Assembly (NCBI RefSeq): GCF_014764705.1
Contig: NZ_JACXXG010000037.1
Location: 1-36,310, forward strand
Source: Stutzerimonas kunmingensis
GTDB taxonomy: Bacteria > Pseudomonadota > Gammaproteobacteria > Pseudomonadales > Pseudomonadaceae
Reading direction: 5' to 3'
Length of the DNA stretch: 36,310 nucleotides
The notes under the pieces are model-generated. The model ran no database searches and was not told where the DNA came from. It saw nothing but the letters and a program-made list of their open reading frames with translations. Below are positions 26,812-35,967 of the stretch, piece by piece. Position 1 is the stretch's first letter; the number at the start of each line of letters is the position of its first letter. Both the position numbers and the translations under genes were made by a program.

Positions 26812-26844
26812 GCGCACCATGTTGCGTACTAGCTTTTGCGCACC
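26812..26844 (+). repeat. GCGYACY iteron triplet, copy 2
   Basis: GCGCACC at 26812-26818, GCGTACT at 26824-26830 and GCGCACC at 26838-26844. The 12- and 14-bp spacing and the preceding ATTCCGT are the same as in copy 1, exactly 180 bp upstream. Confidence 0.75.
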
Positions 26845-26907
26845 ACCATAGTGTCATCATGGAAGGCCTCTGGATCCTATCCAAAACGTTTACCAAGGAC
26901 GAATCGC

Positions 26908-27849
26908 ATGTACGACCTGATCGGGGACATTCATGGTTACGCGTCGGCGCTCAAATGCCTCCTACGCAAATTGGGGTATCAGGAGCGGGAAGGCACCTGG
27001 CAGCATGTTGAGCGCAAAGTGATTTTCCTCGGCGACTTCGTTGATCGCGGCCCCGAGCAAGTTGAAACCGTCCAGATCGCTCGTCGCATGGTCGAGGCGG
27101 GCCACGCGCTGGCTGTCATGGGCAACCATGAATTCAATGCGGTTGCCTGGGCTACGCCTTGTGCTGAACGAACTGGGGAGTTCCTACGCGTTCACTCGGA
27201 TAAGAATCGCGAGCAGCACGACGCCTTTCTTGTTCAGATCGGCGAGGGCTCCCATCAGCACTTGGACACGATCGAGTGGTTCAAAACGCTGCCCCTTTAT
27301 CTGGATCTCGGCGGCCTGCGGGTCATTCATGCCTGCTGGCATCCCCGACAGATTGAGGCGCTGGCATCTCACCTGGATGTGCACGCACGGATTCGCTCAG
27401 GCTCCTGGTCGGCTGTATGCACCGAGGGCAGTGAAGCCTTTGATGCAGTGGAAACCCTCCTGAAGGGAATGGAGATTCCCTTACCGTCGGGTTTGCATTT
27501 CAAGGACAAGTACGGGCACCGGCGCTCCCGTACTCGCACGCGCTGGTGGCATGAGGGCGAGCAGTTGACCTATCGTGACTTGGCGATGGTCCCGCCTTCT
27601 ATAATCGAGCAGATTCCCCACGAACCCGTGCCGGCCGAACTGCAGCCCGGCTACGACGGCAGCAAGCCGCTGTTCATCGGTCATTACTGGATGAGTGGCA
27701 CACCCACATTGATGACAGATCAGATCGCATGCCTGGACTACAGCATCGCGGGCCAAGATCCCAGCCGCGCCAAACTCTGTGCGTACCGCTGGAGCGGCGA
27801 GGCCAGGCTGTCGGAGAAAAACTTCGCCTGGGTTGGACGCGACGCCTGA
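26908..27849 (+). CDS. PPP-like metallophosphoesterase
   Basis: A 313-residue calcineurin-like phosphoesterase. All metal-binding motifs are visible: GDIHG (D7, H9), LGDFVDRG (D43, R47), MGNHE (N73, H74), VIHACWH (H141) and FIGHYW near residue 265. This order is that of the PPP/ApaH/PrpE group, so a protein phosphatase or nucleotide hydrolase with a two-metal centre is expected. About 100 residues between the third and fourth motifs carry basic and aromatic runs (KDKYGHRRSRTRTRWW) that may bind nucleic acid or substrate. AAGGA (26895-26899) is 8 bases before the ATG; an earlier start at 26836 has no such site. It stands alone upstream of a type I R-M operon. The substrate is unknown. Confidence 0.85.
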   Translation: MYDLIGDIHGYASALKCLLRKLGYQEREGTWQHVERKVIFLGDFVDRGPEQVETVQIARRMVEAGHALAVMGNHEFNAVAWATPCAERTGEFLRVHSDKNREQHDAFLVQIGEGSHQHLDTIEWFKTLPLYLDLGGLRVIHACWHPRQIEALASHLDVHARIRSGSWSAVCTEGSEAFDAVETLLKGMEIPLPSGLHFKDKYGHRRSRTRTRWWHEGEQLTYRDLAMVPPSIIEQIPHEPVPAELQPGYDGSKPLFIGHYWMSGTPTLMTDQIACLDYSIAGQDPSRAKLCAYRWSGEARLSEKNFAWVGRDA

Positions 27850-27891
27850 CAAGTCTTCGTCTTGTTTCACGGCGAGCACTGCCGTAGCAAC

Positions 27892-28461
27892 TCAGTGGTC
27901 CGTCGGCTCTTCTCTGGGCTGTCTCGCGTAGATGGTCAGCGTCTTCCTGGTCAATGAAAGGTCCACTCTGGTCAGCTCGAACAGACAGTCGTCAAAGGTC
28001 ATGGCTGTTAGGAAGTCACCCGTCTCTGGATCGATCAGCGCGGTAATGTCTTGAGGCTGCATTTTTCGTTCGGCGATCCAAGCGGTGCTCTGCTCAAACT
28101 TGACCCGAACCTTGATGGTGCCGGTCTCGGAGAAGGTGAGGAAGTATTCCTTGTACCAACGACCCTCGATCTCGTTGTGGTACGAGTCGGCTAGCTCCTT
28201 ACCGTTGCGGCCGGCAGACAGCTCCACGAACGTTAGAACGTGCGACAGGTCCCGGCCAGCTGTCAGCTCTGGGCCGAACGAGTCTTGCAAGGCTTTGTGC
28301 AGTGCCTGGGAGAGCGTGTAGCCGTTCTCCAAGTACGCCACTGCACCTGCAGCGACCCGGTCATACTCGTCGAAGCAGGCATTCTCCACGCAACAGGTGT
28401 GCATTGGATCGGCTTCGAACATAGCCCTGGAAATCGTATTGGTTGTAGGCAGGCCGCGCAT
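27892..28461 (-). CDS. Uncharacterised protein, unknown family
   Basis: A protein of up to 189 residues that I do not recognise. There is no signal peptide or membrane helix. Near the N-terminus are clustered cysteines (HTCCVENAC). The middle has an acidic/aromatic stretch (SYHNEIEGRWYKEYFLTFSETG), and the C-terminal third alternates strands rich in Phe, Leu and Thr. Codon usage and composition look like real coding. It is convergent with the metallophosphoesterase (42-bp gap) and divergent from hsdM. The start is uncertain: the ATG at 28461 has only GGA upstream, while ATGs at 28422 and 28404 would shorten it by 13 or 19 residues. Function is unknown. Confidence 0.65.
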   Translation of the reverse strand: MRGLPTTNTISRAMFEADPMHTCCVENACFDEYDRVAAGAVAYLENGYTLSQALHKALQDSFGPELTAGRDLSHVLTFVELSAGRNGKELADSYHNEIEGRWYKEYFLTFSETGTIKVRVKFEQSTAWIAERKMQPQDITALIDPETGDFLTAMTFDDCLFELTRVDLSLTRKTLTIYARQPREEPTDH

Positions 28462-28772
28462 AGGTGTTCCGTCCGGTGGATGTTTCTGTCATTACAACCG
28501 AGGTGCCAGGGGAGGGGAAGGGCCTTTATCGCTCCATCGCTGCTCGTCCGCCAAGTTGCTTTACCTATACAGAAGCATTTCAGCCGGCGCCGCATGTGCG
28601 CTCGCCCTTGAGGTATCTCTCGAGCGCCGCATAAGTTTACGTGTGCATCCTGACAGTGTTCATCCACCCGCTGGAGGGGCTTAATGTGCTTCGGCGCTTG
28701 CATGCGCATGCGCTCTGTCACACACCGCCGGGTTAAACTCACCGGCTTCGCCGTATCTCCAGGAGCTGTAGC
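28462..28772. other. Divergent upstream region of hsdM
   Basis: About 310 bp without a supported gene. It must hold the promoters for the unknown gene (minus) and hsdMSR (plus). It contains a perfect 12-bp palindrome (28700-28711) and a shorter GCCGG...CCGGC inverted repeat near 28730. Confidence 0.55.
28700..28711. promoter_or_regulatory. 12-bp palindrome upstream of hsdM
   Basis: GCATGCGCATGC is a perfect palindrome 61 bp before the hsdM GTG. It could be an operator for the R-M operon. No regulator gene is adjacent except the unknown minus-strand gene. Confidence 0.4.
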
Positions 28773-30755
28773 GTGAACACGGAAAACCATTCCCAGACGG
28801 CAGCCTTTCTTTGGTCCATTGCCGATCTTTTGCGCGGTGACTTCAAGCAGTCCCAGTACGGCCGCATCATCCTGCCGTTTACCCTGCTGCGCCGGATGGA
28901 GTGCGTGCTCGCGCCGACCAAAGATGAGGTGATCAAACAGACCTTCGCACAGGAAGGCCGCCCGGACACCGTGCGCGAGATGATTCTGTTGCGCGCTGCC
29001 GGCCAGCAGTTCTTCAACGCCTCGCCGCTGACCCTCGGCACGCTGTCCGACACCCAGACCGCCTTTGATCTGATGAGCTATGTGCAGTCCTTCAGCAAGG
29101 ACGCCCGCGAGATCTTCGAGCACTTCCACTTTGAAGACTTCGTACAGCAGCTCTCCGCCGCCAACCTGCTGTATCAGGTGGTACAGCGCTTTGCCGCCAC
29201 CGACCTGAGCCCCGAGCGCATCAGCAACTTCGGCATGGGCATCATCTTCGAAGAGCTGATCCGCAAGTTCGCGGAAAGCTCCAACGAAACCGCCGGGGAG
29301 CACTTCACCCCGCGCGATATCGTGCACCTGACCACCTCGTTGGTGATCACCGGGCAGGATGACAAGCTCAAGCCCAACAGCATCATCACCATCTACGACC
29401 CGACCGCCGGCACCGGCGGCTTCCTCTCCGAGGGCGACGAGTACATCCAGTCCATCAGCGAAAAGGTCAGCGTGTCGCTGCACGGCCAGGAGCTGAACCC
29501 CGAGTCCTACGCTATCTGCAAGGCGGACATGCTGATCAAGGGTCAGGACGTCACCAACATCAAGCTGGGCAACACCCTGTCCAACGACCAACTGGCCGGC
29601 CCCGAGTACCGCTTCGACTTCATGCTCAGCAACCCGCCGTTCGGCGTGGAGTGGAAGAAGGTCCAGAAGCAGATCAGCGATGAGCACACTGAAAAGGGCT
29701 TCAACGGCCGCTTCGGCCCCGGCCTGCCGCGTGTGTCCGATGGCTCGCTGCTGTTCCTGCTGCACCTGGTCAGCAAGATGCGTGACCCGCGTGAAGGCGG
29801 CTCGCGCATCGGCATCATCCTCAACGGCTCGCCGCTGTTTACCGGTGGCGCAGGTTCCGGTGAATCGGAGATTCGCCGCTACCTGCTGCAGAACGATCTG
29901 GTCGAAGCCATCATCGCCCTGCCCACCGATATGTTCTACAACACCGGTATCGCCACCTACGTGTGGGTGCTGAGCAACCACAAGGCCGCCGCGCGCCAAG
30001 GCAAGGTGCAGTTGATCGACGGCAGCCAGCACTTCGCCAAGATGCGTAAATCGCTGGGCAGCAAGCGCCAGTACCTCACCGAGGAGCAAATTGACGCGCT
30101 GGTGCGTCTGTATGGCCGCTTCGAGGAAACTCCGCAGAGCAAGATCTTCCCAGTCGAAGCCTTCGGCTACCGGCGCATCACCGTCGAACGTCCGCTGCGC
30201 CTGAACTTCCAGACCAGCGCCGAGCGCATCGAGAAAGTGCTGGAAGAAAAAGCCATCGAGAAGCTGGAAGCCCCGGCACGCCAGCGCCTGACCGAAGCCC
30301 TGCAGGCCATGGATGCCAGCGTGCTGCACCGCAACCGCGAGCAGTTCAGCAAGCTGCTGAAAAAGACCCTCAGCGCTCACGACGTATCGCCCAGCACGCC
30401 CGAACTGAAGGCCATCCTCAACGCCCTGAGCGAGCGCGACCCCGAGGCGGATATCTGCATGGTCAAAGGCCAGCCGGAAGCCGATGCCGGCCTGCGCGAC
30501 AACGAGAACGTGCCGCTGGGTGAGTCGGTGTACGACTACTTCGAACGCGAAGTAAAACCCCATGTGCCGGATGCCTGGATCGACGAGAGTAAAACCGATG
30601 CGCAGGACGGCGAAGTCGGCGTGGTCGGCTTCGAGATTCCCTTTAACCGCCATTTCTACGTATTCCAGCCGCCGCGCCCGCTGGCCGAGATCGACCGCGA
30701 CCTGAAAGCCTGCACCGACCGCATCAAACAGATGATAGAAGGACTCTCGGCATGA
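28773..30755 (+). CDS. hsdM: Type I restriction-modification DNA methyltransferase, HsdM
   Basis: A 660-residue N6-adenine methyltransferase subunit of a type I R-M system. The N-terminal HsdM domain (about 8-160) includes [25 protein letters not shown]. The catalytic domain has motif [10 protein letters not shown] at 209-217 (SAM binding) and motif IV NPPFG at 287-291 (target adenine). The C-terminal region (about 440-660) is longer than in the short HsdM of E. coli K-12, with a conserved [17 protein letters not shown] segment typical of the long form. The GTG start at 28773 has AGGAG at 28761-28765. It overlaps hsdS by four bases. The M2S unit methylates a bipartite site and, with R, forms the restriction complex. 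Confidence 0.95.
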   Translation: MNTENHSQTAAFLWSIADLLRGDFKQSQYGRIILPFTLLRRMECVLAPTKDEVIKQTFAQEGRPDTVREMILLRAAGQQFFNASPLTLGTLSDTQTAFDLMSYVQSFSKDAREIFEHFHFEDFVQQLSAANLLYQVVQRFAATDLSPERISNFGMGIIFEELIRKFAESSNETAGEHFTPRDIVHLTTSLVITGQDDKLKPNSIITIYDPTAGTGGFLSEGDEYIQSISEKVSVSLHGQELNPESYAICKADMLIKGQDVTNIKLGNTLSNDQLAGPEYRFDFMLSNPPFGVEWKKVQKQISDEHTEKGFNGRFGPGLPRVSDGSLLFLLHLVSKMRDPREGGSRIGIILNGSPLFTGGAGSGESEIRRYLLQNDLVEAIIALPTDMFYNTGIATYVWVLSNHKAAARQGKVQLIDGSQHFAKMRKSLGSKRQYLTEEQIDALVRLYGRFEETPQSKIFPVEAFGYRRITVERPLRLNFQTSAERIEKVLEEKAIEKLEAPARQRLTEALQAMDASVLHRNREQFSKLLKKTLSAHDVSPSTPELKAILNALSERDPEADICMVKGQPEADAGLRDNENVPLGESVYDYFEREVKPHVPDAWIDESKTDAQDGEVGVVGFEIPFNRHFYVFQPPRPLAEIDRDLKACTDRIKQMIEGLSA

Positions 30756-32164
30756 AAAATTTGTCGGGAGCAAATTTTAACAACGGCGCAGCCGTTGGCC
30801 CGCAGGGCGAGGGCAGGGACAGCCCGAGTACGTTTCCGAGTTATCCGGCGTACAAGGATTCCGGGGTTGAGTGGCTGGGGGCTGTTCCGGAGAGCTGGAA
30901 AGTATCAGGCATCAAATCTTTTGCTGATCTCATTACAGGCATCACCCCCCCTAGTGATGACTTGGATAATTACGCTGAAGAAGGATGGCCTTGGGTTCGT
31001 CCCGAAGACCTTAATGACTCTGGCAAGCCTGTTCGTGCATCTAAATTTTTGACTGACCAAGGTTGGAGGTTCTGTCGCAAGGTACAAGGAGGGTCAACCT
31101 TAATCTGCTGCATTGGAACCATTGGGAAGCTTGGCTTTGTTGACTCTGATGTTTGCACCAATCAGCAGATCACAGCGGTTGTTCCGAGAGGAAATGGGAG
31201 ATTTTTCTTTTATGCAATGCAGGCGTTGAAACCAGCTTTTGATGTTGGCGCCACCGGCAATGTTCTCCGAATCTTAAATTCGGAGCGACTTGGTAATGTG
31301 ACGATGGTAGTCCCTGATCACAGTGAGGCAGAGTCTATCGCCCGCTTCCTCGACCACGAAATCGCCCGCATCGACGCGCTAATCGAAGAGCAACAGCGCC
31401 TGATCGAACTGCTCAAGGAAAAGCGTCAGGCCGTCATCTCCCACGTCGTCACCAAAGGCCTCGACCCGACGGTGCCGATGAAAGACTCCGGTGTGGAGTG
31501 GCTGGGCGAGGTGCCGGCGCATTGGGACGTTCTGCGAATAGGTGCCGTTTACTCGGAAACTGCGGATAAGGGGCTCACAGAGCTGCCTGTGTTGCGTGTT
31601 TCGATTCATTACGGAGTATCTGATAAAGAGTTATCAGAGGAGGAGGCAGACAGAAAAATCACCCGCATAGATGATCGCGAAAAGTACAAGCGAGTGCGAC
31701 CTGGGGATCTTGTCTACAACATGATGAGAGCTTGGCAGGGCGGGTTTGGCGCTGTGCTTGTAGATGGTCTTGTTAGCCCAGCATATGTAGTGGCTCGCCC
31801 AAAAAATGGAGATATCTCAAGATATGTAGAACAGCTTTTGAGAACGAGTTGTGCTATCGAGGAAATGCGAAAAAACTCTTATGGGATTACAGATTTTCGA
31901 CTTCGACTTTACTGGGATCAGTTCAAGAATATTTTTATTTCCATCCCGCCAGAGGTTGAAAGGCAGCAGATCATGGAGCGCATTGATTCCTTGATTAACG
32001 AGTCAGAGGCTTTGAAAAGTGAAGCAGATCGGCTGATCGTCATTCTCCAAGAACGCCGCTCCGCCCTGATTTCTGCCGCAGTCACGGGCAAAATCGACGT
32101 GCGCGGCTGGCAGCCACCGGCCAGTATCCAAGCCCCCGAACCAGCAGTAGCAGAGGCCGTATAA
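30752..32164 (+). CDS. hsdS: Type I R-M specificity subunit, HsdS
   Basis: A 470-residue specificity subunit with two target-recognition domains. TRD1 is about 35-190, TRD2 about 255-420. The central conserved helix ([35 protein letters not shown]) and the distal one ([39 protein letters not shown]) set the spacing between half sites. Each half begins with the same block: [12 protein letters not shown] near residue 31 and [12 protein letters not shown] near 247. DNA for both TRDs is much richer in A+T than the conserved parts. The first about 27 residues (Asn/Gly-rich) form an odd N-terminal extension over two DNA hairpins. ATG overlaps the hsdM stop; the stop abuts hsdR. The recognised sequence cannot be predicted. 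Confidence 0.94.
   Translation: MKNLSGANFNNGAAVGPQGEGRDSPSTFPSYPAYKDSGVEWLGAVPESWKVSGIKSFADLITGITPPSDDLDNYAEEGWPWVRPEDLNDSGKPVRASKFLTDQGWRFCRKVQGGSTLICCIGTIGKLGFVDSDVCTNQQITAVVPRGNGRFFFYAMQALKPAFDVGATGNVLRILNSERLGNVTMVVPDHSEAESIARFLDHEIARIDALIEEQQRLIELLKEKRQAVISHVVTKGLDPTVPMKDSGVEWLGEVPAHWDVLRIGAVYSETADKGLTELPVLRVSIHYGVSDKELSEEEADRKITRIDDREKYKRVRPGDLVYNMMRAWQGGFGAVLVDGLVSPAYVVARPKNGDISRYVEQLLRTSCAIEEMRKNSYGITDFRLRLYWDQFKNIFISIPPEVERQQIMERIDSLINESEALKSEADRLIVILQERRSALISAAVTGKIDVRGWQPPASIQAPEPAVAEAV
30756..30797 (+). repeat. Two adjacent hairpins at the hsdS start
   Basis: AAAATTT (30756-30762) pairs with AAATTTT (30772-30778). CAACGGC (30781-30787) pairs with GCCGTTG (30791-30797) over a 3-nt loop. 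Both lie in the first 16 codons of hsdS and could tune its translation. Confidence 0.5.
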
Positions 32165-35100
32165 ATGGCGGACAGCAAGGAAGCGCAATTCCAGCAGGAC
32201 ATCATCACCGCCATGGTCGCCCAGGGCTGGCTCACCGGCCCGGCCAGTGGTTACGACCGTCGCACGGCGTTGTATACCGAGGACTTTCTCGGTTACTTCA
32301 AGGCCGCCTGGCCGGAGCGCTGGGACAAGTTCGCCAAGGCCAACCCGAACGCCCCTGAAACGGTACTGGTGCAGAAGCTGGTGCGCGAGCTGGAACAGGA
32401 CGGCACCCTGGAGGTGCTACGCCATGGTTTCAAGCTGCCGGGGGTGAAGATCGAGGCGTGCAGCTTCAAGCCCGACCACGGCATGAACCCGGACACCCTC
32501 AAGCGCTACCAGTGCAACCGCCTGCGCGTGGTGCCGGAGGTGTCCTATTCGCCGCATTATCGTGAAGGTGAGTACAACCCGCGCCTCGATCTGGTGCTGT
32601 TCGTCAACGGAATCCCCGTTGCGACGTTGGAGCTGAAAAGCGAGTTCAAGCAGAGCGTGGAAAACGCCAAGCGCCAGTATCGCTACGACCGTCCGGTGAA
32701 AGACCCGCTGACGCGCAAGCCCGAGCCGCTGCTGACCTTCAAGCGCGGCGCGCTGGTGCACTTTGCCGTGAGCCAGGATGAGGTGGCGATGACCACCCAG
32801 CTGGCCGGCAAGGACACCTTCTTCCTGCCGTTCAACCTCGGCAGCCTCGACGGCGGCGCCGGCAACCCGCCTGCGCCGGATGACAGCCAGTACGCCACCG
32901 GCTACCTGTGGCAGCGCCTGTTCCAGCCGGATGCCTGGCTCAAGGTGCTGGGCCGCTTCCTGCACCTGCAGAAGAGCGTGAAAGAGGATGCCGACGGCAA
33001 GCGCGTGACCAAAGAAACCCTGATCTTCCCGCGCTACCACCAGTGGGAAGTGGTGAACAAACTGATTGAAACCACCCGCGCCGAAGGGCCGGGCAAGCGT
33101 TACCTGATCCAGCACAGCGCCGGCTCGGGTAAGTCCAACTCGATTGCCTGGACGGCCCATCAGTTGGCCTCGCTCTACGATGCCGAAGGTCAGCGTCTGT
33201 TCAACTCGGTGATCGTGATTACCGACCGCACCGTGCTGGACAAACAGCTGCAGGACACCATCTACCAGTTCGAGCATGCCCAGGGCGTGGTCAAGTGCAT
33301 CACCCGTGATACCGGCAGCCAGAGCAAGTCCGAGCAACTGGCCGAGGCGCTGGCCGAGCAGACGCGCATTATCATCGTCACCATCCAGACCTTTCCGGCG
33401 CTGTTCGATGCGCTGGACAAGTACCCCAAGCTGGCCAGCGGCCGTTATGCGGTGATCGCTGACGAGGCGCACTCCTCGCAAACCGGCTCGTCGGCCAGCA
33501 AGTTGAAACAGATTCTCGGCAGCGATGCCTTGGATGCAGAGGAAGTCAGCGCCGAAGAGCTGCTCGACGCCGCCGTGCAGGCGCGCCAACCGAATGAGCG
33601 CATCAGCTACTACGCCTTTACCGCCACGCCCAAGGCCAAGACCCTGGAGCTGTTTGGCCGCGCACCTGACTCGACCGTGCCGCCGAGCGCCGACAACAAG
33701 CCCGAGGCATTCCACCTGTACTCCATGCGCCAGGCCATCGAGGAAGGTTTCATCCTCGATGTGCTGCAGAACTACACCACCTACGGCACTGCCTGGAAGA
33801 TCGCCCACCCGGACGGCGACGACGAGGAAGTGGACTCGAAGAAGGCGCGCATAAAGCTGGCGCGCTGGGTGCGCCTGCATCCGTACAACATCAGCCAGAA
33901 GGTCGAGGTGATCGTCGAGCACTTCCGCGCCAATATCCGTGGCCTGCTGAATGGCCAGGCCAAGGCTATGGTCGTCACCAGCAGCCGTCAGGAGGCGGTG
34001 CGTTACCAGTTGGCGGTGAAGGCTTATGTGCAGCAGATGGGTTACAGCGATGTGCACCCGCTGGTGGCGTTCTCCGGCAGCGTGTTACCGGATGAGGTGA
34101 TCCCCGAAGAGGTGACGGAAAGCAGCAGCCTGCTCAACGCCGGCCTGAATGGCCGCGACCTGGCGCAGGCGTTCGACACCCAGGACTTCAACGTGATGAT
34201 CGCGGCCAACAAGTACCAGACCGGCTTCGATCAGCCCAAGCTGTGCGCCATGTACGTGGACAAGAAGCTGCAAGGCGTGGACTGCGTGCAGACCCTGTCG
34301 CGGCTGAACCGTACCTTCGGTGACAGCAAGCAAACCTTTATCCTCGACTTCTTCAACGAGCCGCAGGACATTCTCGACGCCTTCTTGCCGTACTACACCA
34401 AGGCCGAGCTGACCGATGTGACCGACTCGCAGATCATCTATGACCTGCAGAAGAAATTGGATGCCGAGGCTATCTATCACTGGCAGGAGGTCGAGGCGTT
34501 CGCCATGGCATTCTTCGACCCCAAGGCGGCGGCCAGCAAGCTGAGTTACTACTGCACACCGGCCAAGGAGCGCTTTGCCAAGCGTTATGCCTTCTCCGTG
34601 GAGTCGCGCCAGCAGGCGCTGGATTACAAGCGCACCGCTGAAGCCAATGGCGATAGCGCAGGGCTGAAAAAAGCCGAGCACGCGCTGAAAGAGGCCGGCG
34701 AGCAGGTGGACCAGCTCGACCTGTTCCGCAAAAACCTGCAGAGCTTTGTGCGCCTGTACGAGTTTCTCTCGCAAATCGTGCCTTATGAGGACCGCGAGCT
34801 GCAGCAGCTCTGCGTGTACGCCAAGCACCTGCACCCGTTGCTGCGCGTGGATCGCCTGCAGCAAGACGACGTGGACGTGGGCGAGCTGCAACTGAGCCAC
34901 TACCGCCTGAGCAAGCGCGCCGAGCATCAATTGCGCCTCAGCGAGGAAGACGGCGAATACACCCTCAAACCCGGCAGCGATGTGGGCAGTGGTAAGCCGC
35001 ACGACCCGGAGAAGAAGCGTTTGTCGGAAATCATCGAGGCGTTGAACGATATCTTCGGGGCCGAGGTGAGCGATGACGACCAGCTGCAGTTCCTCACCGG

Positions 35101-35341
35101 CATCGCCCAGCGCATCAGCCGTCAGGAAGATGTAATGGCTCAGGTGAACAACCACTCGGTGGAGCAAGTGATGCACGGCCTGTTCCCCAAGCGCGTGCTC
35201 GACACCGTGCTGGACGCCATGACCGACCACGAGAAGCTATCGCTGGAAGTGCTGGATAACGAGACCAAGAGCCGGGCGTTTGCGCTGGTGATCTACAAAA
35301 TGCTCGTTGGGAGTTTCAGCGGGCAAGGCAAGGCGGTTTAG
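32165..35341 (+). CDS. hsdR: Type I restriction endonuclease subunit, HsdR
   Basis: A 1058-residue motor and nuclease subunit. The N-terminal PD-(D/E)xK nuclease has D142 (RLDLVLFVNG) and E156-L-K158 (TLELKSE). The superfamily 2 motor has Walker A HSAGSGKS (317-324), DEAH (433-436), FTATPKAK and, in RecA2, GFDQPKL, YVDKKLQGVDCVQTLSRLNRT. A helical C-terminal part (about 760-1058) contacts the methyltransferase core. All catalytic residues appear intact, so the enzyme should be active. Its ATG follows the hsdS stop directly, so translation is coupled and its own ribosome site is weak. This completes an hsdM-hsdS-hsdR operon that cuts unmodified foreign DNA after ATP-driven translocation. Confidence 0.95.
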   Translation: MADSKEAQFQQDIITAMVAQGWLTGPASGYDRRTALYTEDFLGYFKAAWPERWDKFAKANPNAPETVLVQKLVRELEQDGTLEVLRHGFKLPGVKIEACSFKPDHGMNPDTLKRYQCNRLRVVPEVSYSPHYREGEYNPRLDLVLFVNGIPVATLELKSEFKQSVENAKRQYRYDRPVKDPLTRKPEPLLTFKRGALVHFAVSQDEVAMTTQLAGKDTFFLPFNLGSLDGGAGNPPAPDDSQYATGYLWQRLFQPDAWLKVLGRFLHLQKSVKEDADGKRVTKETLIFPRYHQWEVVNKLIETTRAEGPGKRYLIQHSAGSGKSNSIAWTAHQLASLYDAEGQRLFNSVIVITDRTVLDKQLQDTIYQFEHAQGVVKCITRDTGSQSKSEQLAEALAEQTRIIIVTIQTFPALFDALDKYPKLASGRYAVIADEAHSSQTGSSASKLKQILGSDALDAEEVSAEELLDAAVQARQPNERISYYAFTATPKAKTLELFGRAPDSTVPPSADNKPEAFHLYSMRQAIEEGFILDVLQNYTTYGTAWKIAHPDGDDEEVDSKKARIKLARWVRLHPYNISQKVEVIVEHFRANIRGLLNGQAKAMVVTSSRQEAVRYQLAVKAYVQQMGYSDVHPLVAFSGSVLPDEVIPEEVTESSSLLNAGLNGRDLAQAFDTQDFNVMIAANKYQTGFDQPKLCAMYVDKKLQGVDCVQTLSRLNRTFGDSKQTFILDFFNEPQDILDAFLPYYTKAELTDVTDSQIIYDLQKKLDAEAIYHWQEVEAFAMAFFDPKAAASKLSYYCTPAKERFAKRYAFSVESRQQALDYKRTAEANGDSAGLKKAEHALKEAGEQVDQLDLFRKNLQSFVRLYEFLSQIVPYEDRELQQLCVYAKHLHPLLRVDRLQQDDVDVGELQLSHYRLSKRAEHQLRLSEEDGEYTLKPGSDVGSGKPHDPEKKRLSEIIEALNDIFGAEVSDDDQLQFLTGIAQRISRQEDVMAQVNNHSVEQVMHGLFPKRVLDTVLDAMTDHEKLSLEVLDNETKSRAFALVIYKMLVGSFSGQGKAV

Positions 35342-35481
35342 GCGCCTGGAAGAGCTTGGCTAGATCACTGTCGATACCCAGGCAGCATTGAGTCGCGACA
35401 CGATAATGAGCGCCCCCTGCTGACTTGGGGGCGGAAAACAACGAAGAGAACCGCCGGCGATTGCTGGCAAGGAGAGAGTTC

Positions 35482-35967
35482 ATGTCTGCGATCATCAGCC
35501 CATGCGGCAAGTTTCGGTATCGCCTCGAGCGGGACGTTCAGCCAGAAGGAAAAGTATTTGCGTTCTTTGGGGTCAATCCATCGACCGCCGATGCGAGTCT
35601 GGATGATGCGACTGTCCGCAAATGGATTGGTTTTTCAAAAGTCAATGGTGCTCGCCGTTTCTTGGTGGGTAACGTCTTTGCCTACCGCTCGACCGATGTG
35701 AAAGCGCTTCGCACCGTGGTTGATCCGGTAGGGGCGGAGAATGCCTCGCATCTGCTATCGATTGCGGCCGATGCAGACGTGCTCATCCCCTGTTGGGGCG
35801 CGCGAGGAAAAATACCCAAAGAACTCCACGCGCACCTAGAAAACACCCTCGCTCTGCTCCACGGATCAGGGAAGCCGGTTCTGACATTCGGGCTGTCCAA
35901 GTCCGGCGACCCGCTGCATCCGTTGACGCTCGCGTATGCTACCCCTCTCGTTCCTCTATCTATTTAG
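35482..35967 (+). CDS. DUF1643 protein
   Basis: A 161-residue protein with the DUF1643 layout. An N-terminal strand pair (KFRYRLERDV) leads to FFGVNPSTADASLDDATVRKWIGF, the family signature. VGNVFAYRSTDVKAL and a GDPLHPL ending follow. The biochemical function of DUF1643 is not known to me. Members are frequent in phage, plasmid and island DNA. AAGGAGA (35469-35475) is 6 bases before the ATG at 35482. It begins 141 bp after hsdR in the same direction, close enough for co-transcription. Its end overlaps a minus-strand partial frame by 12 bases. Confidence 0.85.
   Translation: MSAIISPCGKFRYRLERDVQPEGKVFAFFGVNPSTADASLDDATVRKWIGFSKVNGARRFLVGNVFAYRSTDVKALRTVVDPVGAENASHLLSIAADADVLIPCWGARGKIPKELHAHLENTLALLHGSGKPVLTFGLSKSGDPLHPLTLAYATPLVPLSI

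Larger units (their letters stand above)
26289..26907. other. Iteron-rich non-coding region
   Basis: About 620 bp with no supported gene. It contains a hairpin with T run (26400-26419), the second GGATACC pair, and two GCGYACY triplets 180 bp apart. The right end carries the ribosome site of the metallophosphoesterase gene. Confidence 0.55.

Noticed and set aside
28263..30773. Very long minus-strand open frame (about 836 codons) opposite hsdM
   Set aside because: hsdM has clear methyltransferase motifs in the plus frame. The antisense product is Val/Leu/Ala/Gln/His-rich shadow sequence typical of GC-rich third positions and has no family features.
32417..35230. Long minus-strand open frames (about 546 and 381 codons) opposite hsdR
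   Set aside because: They mirror the HsdR codons, which carry the nuclease and helicase motifs. There is no ribosome site and the composition is that of a shadow frame.
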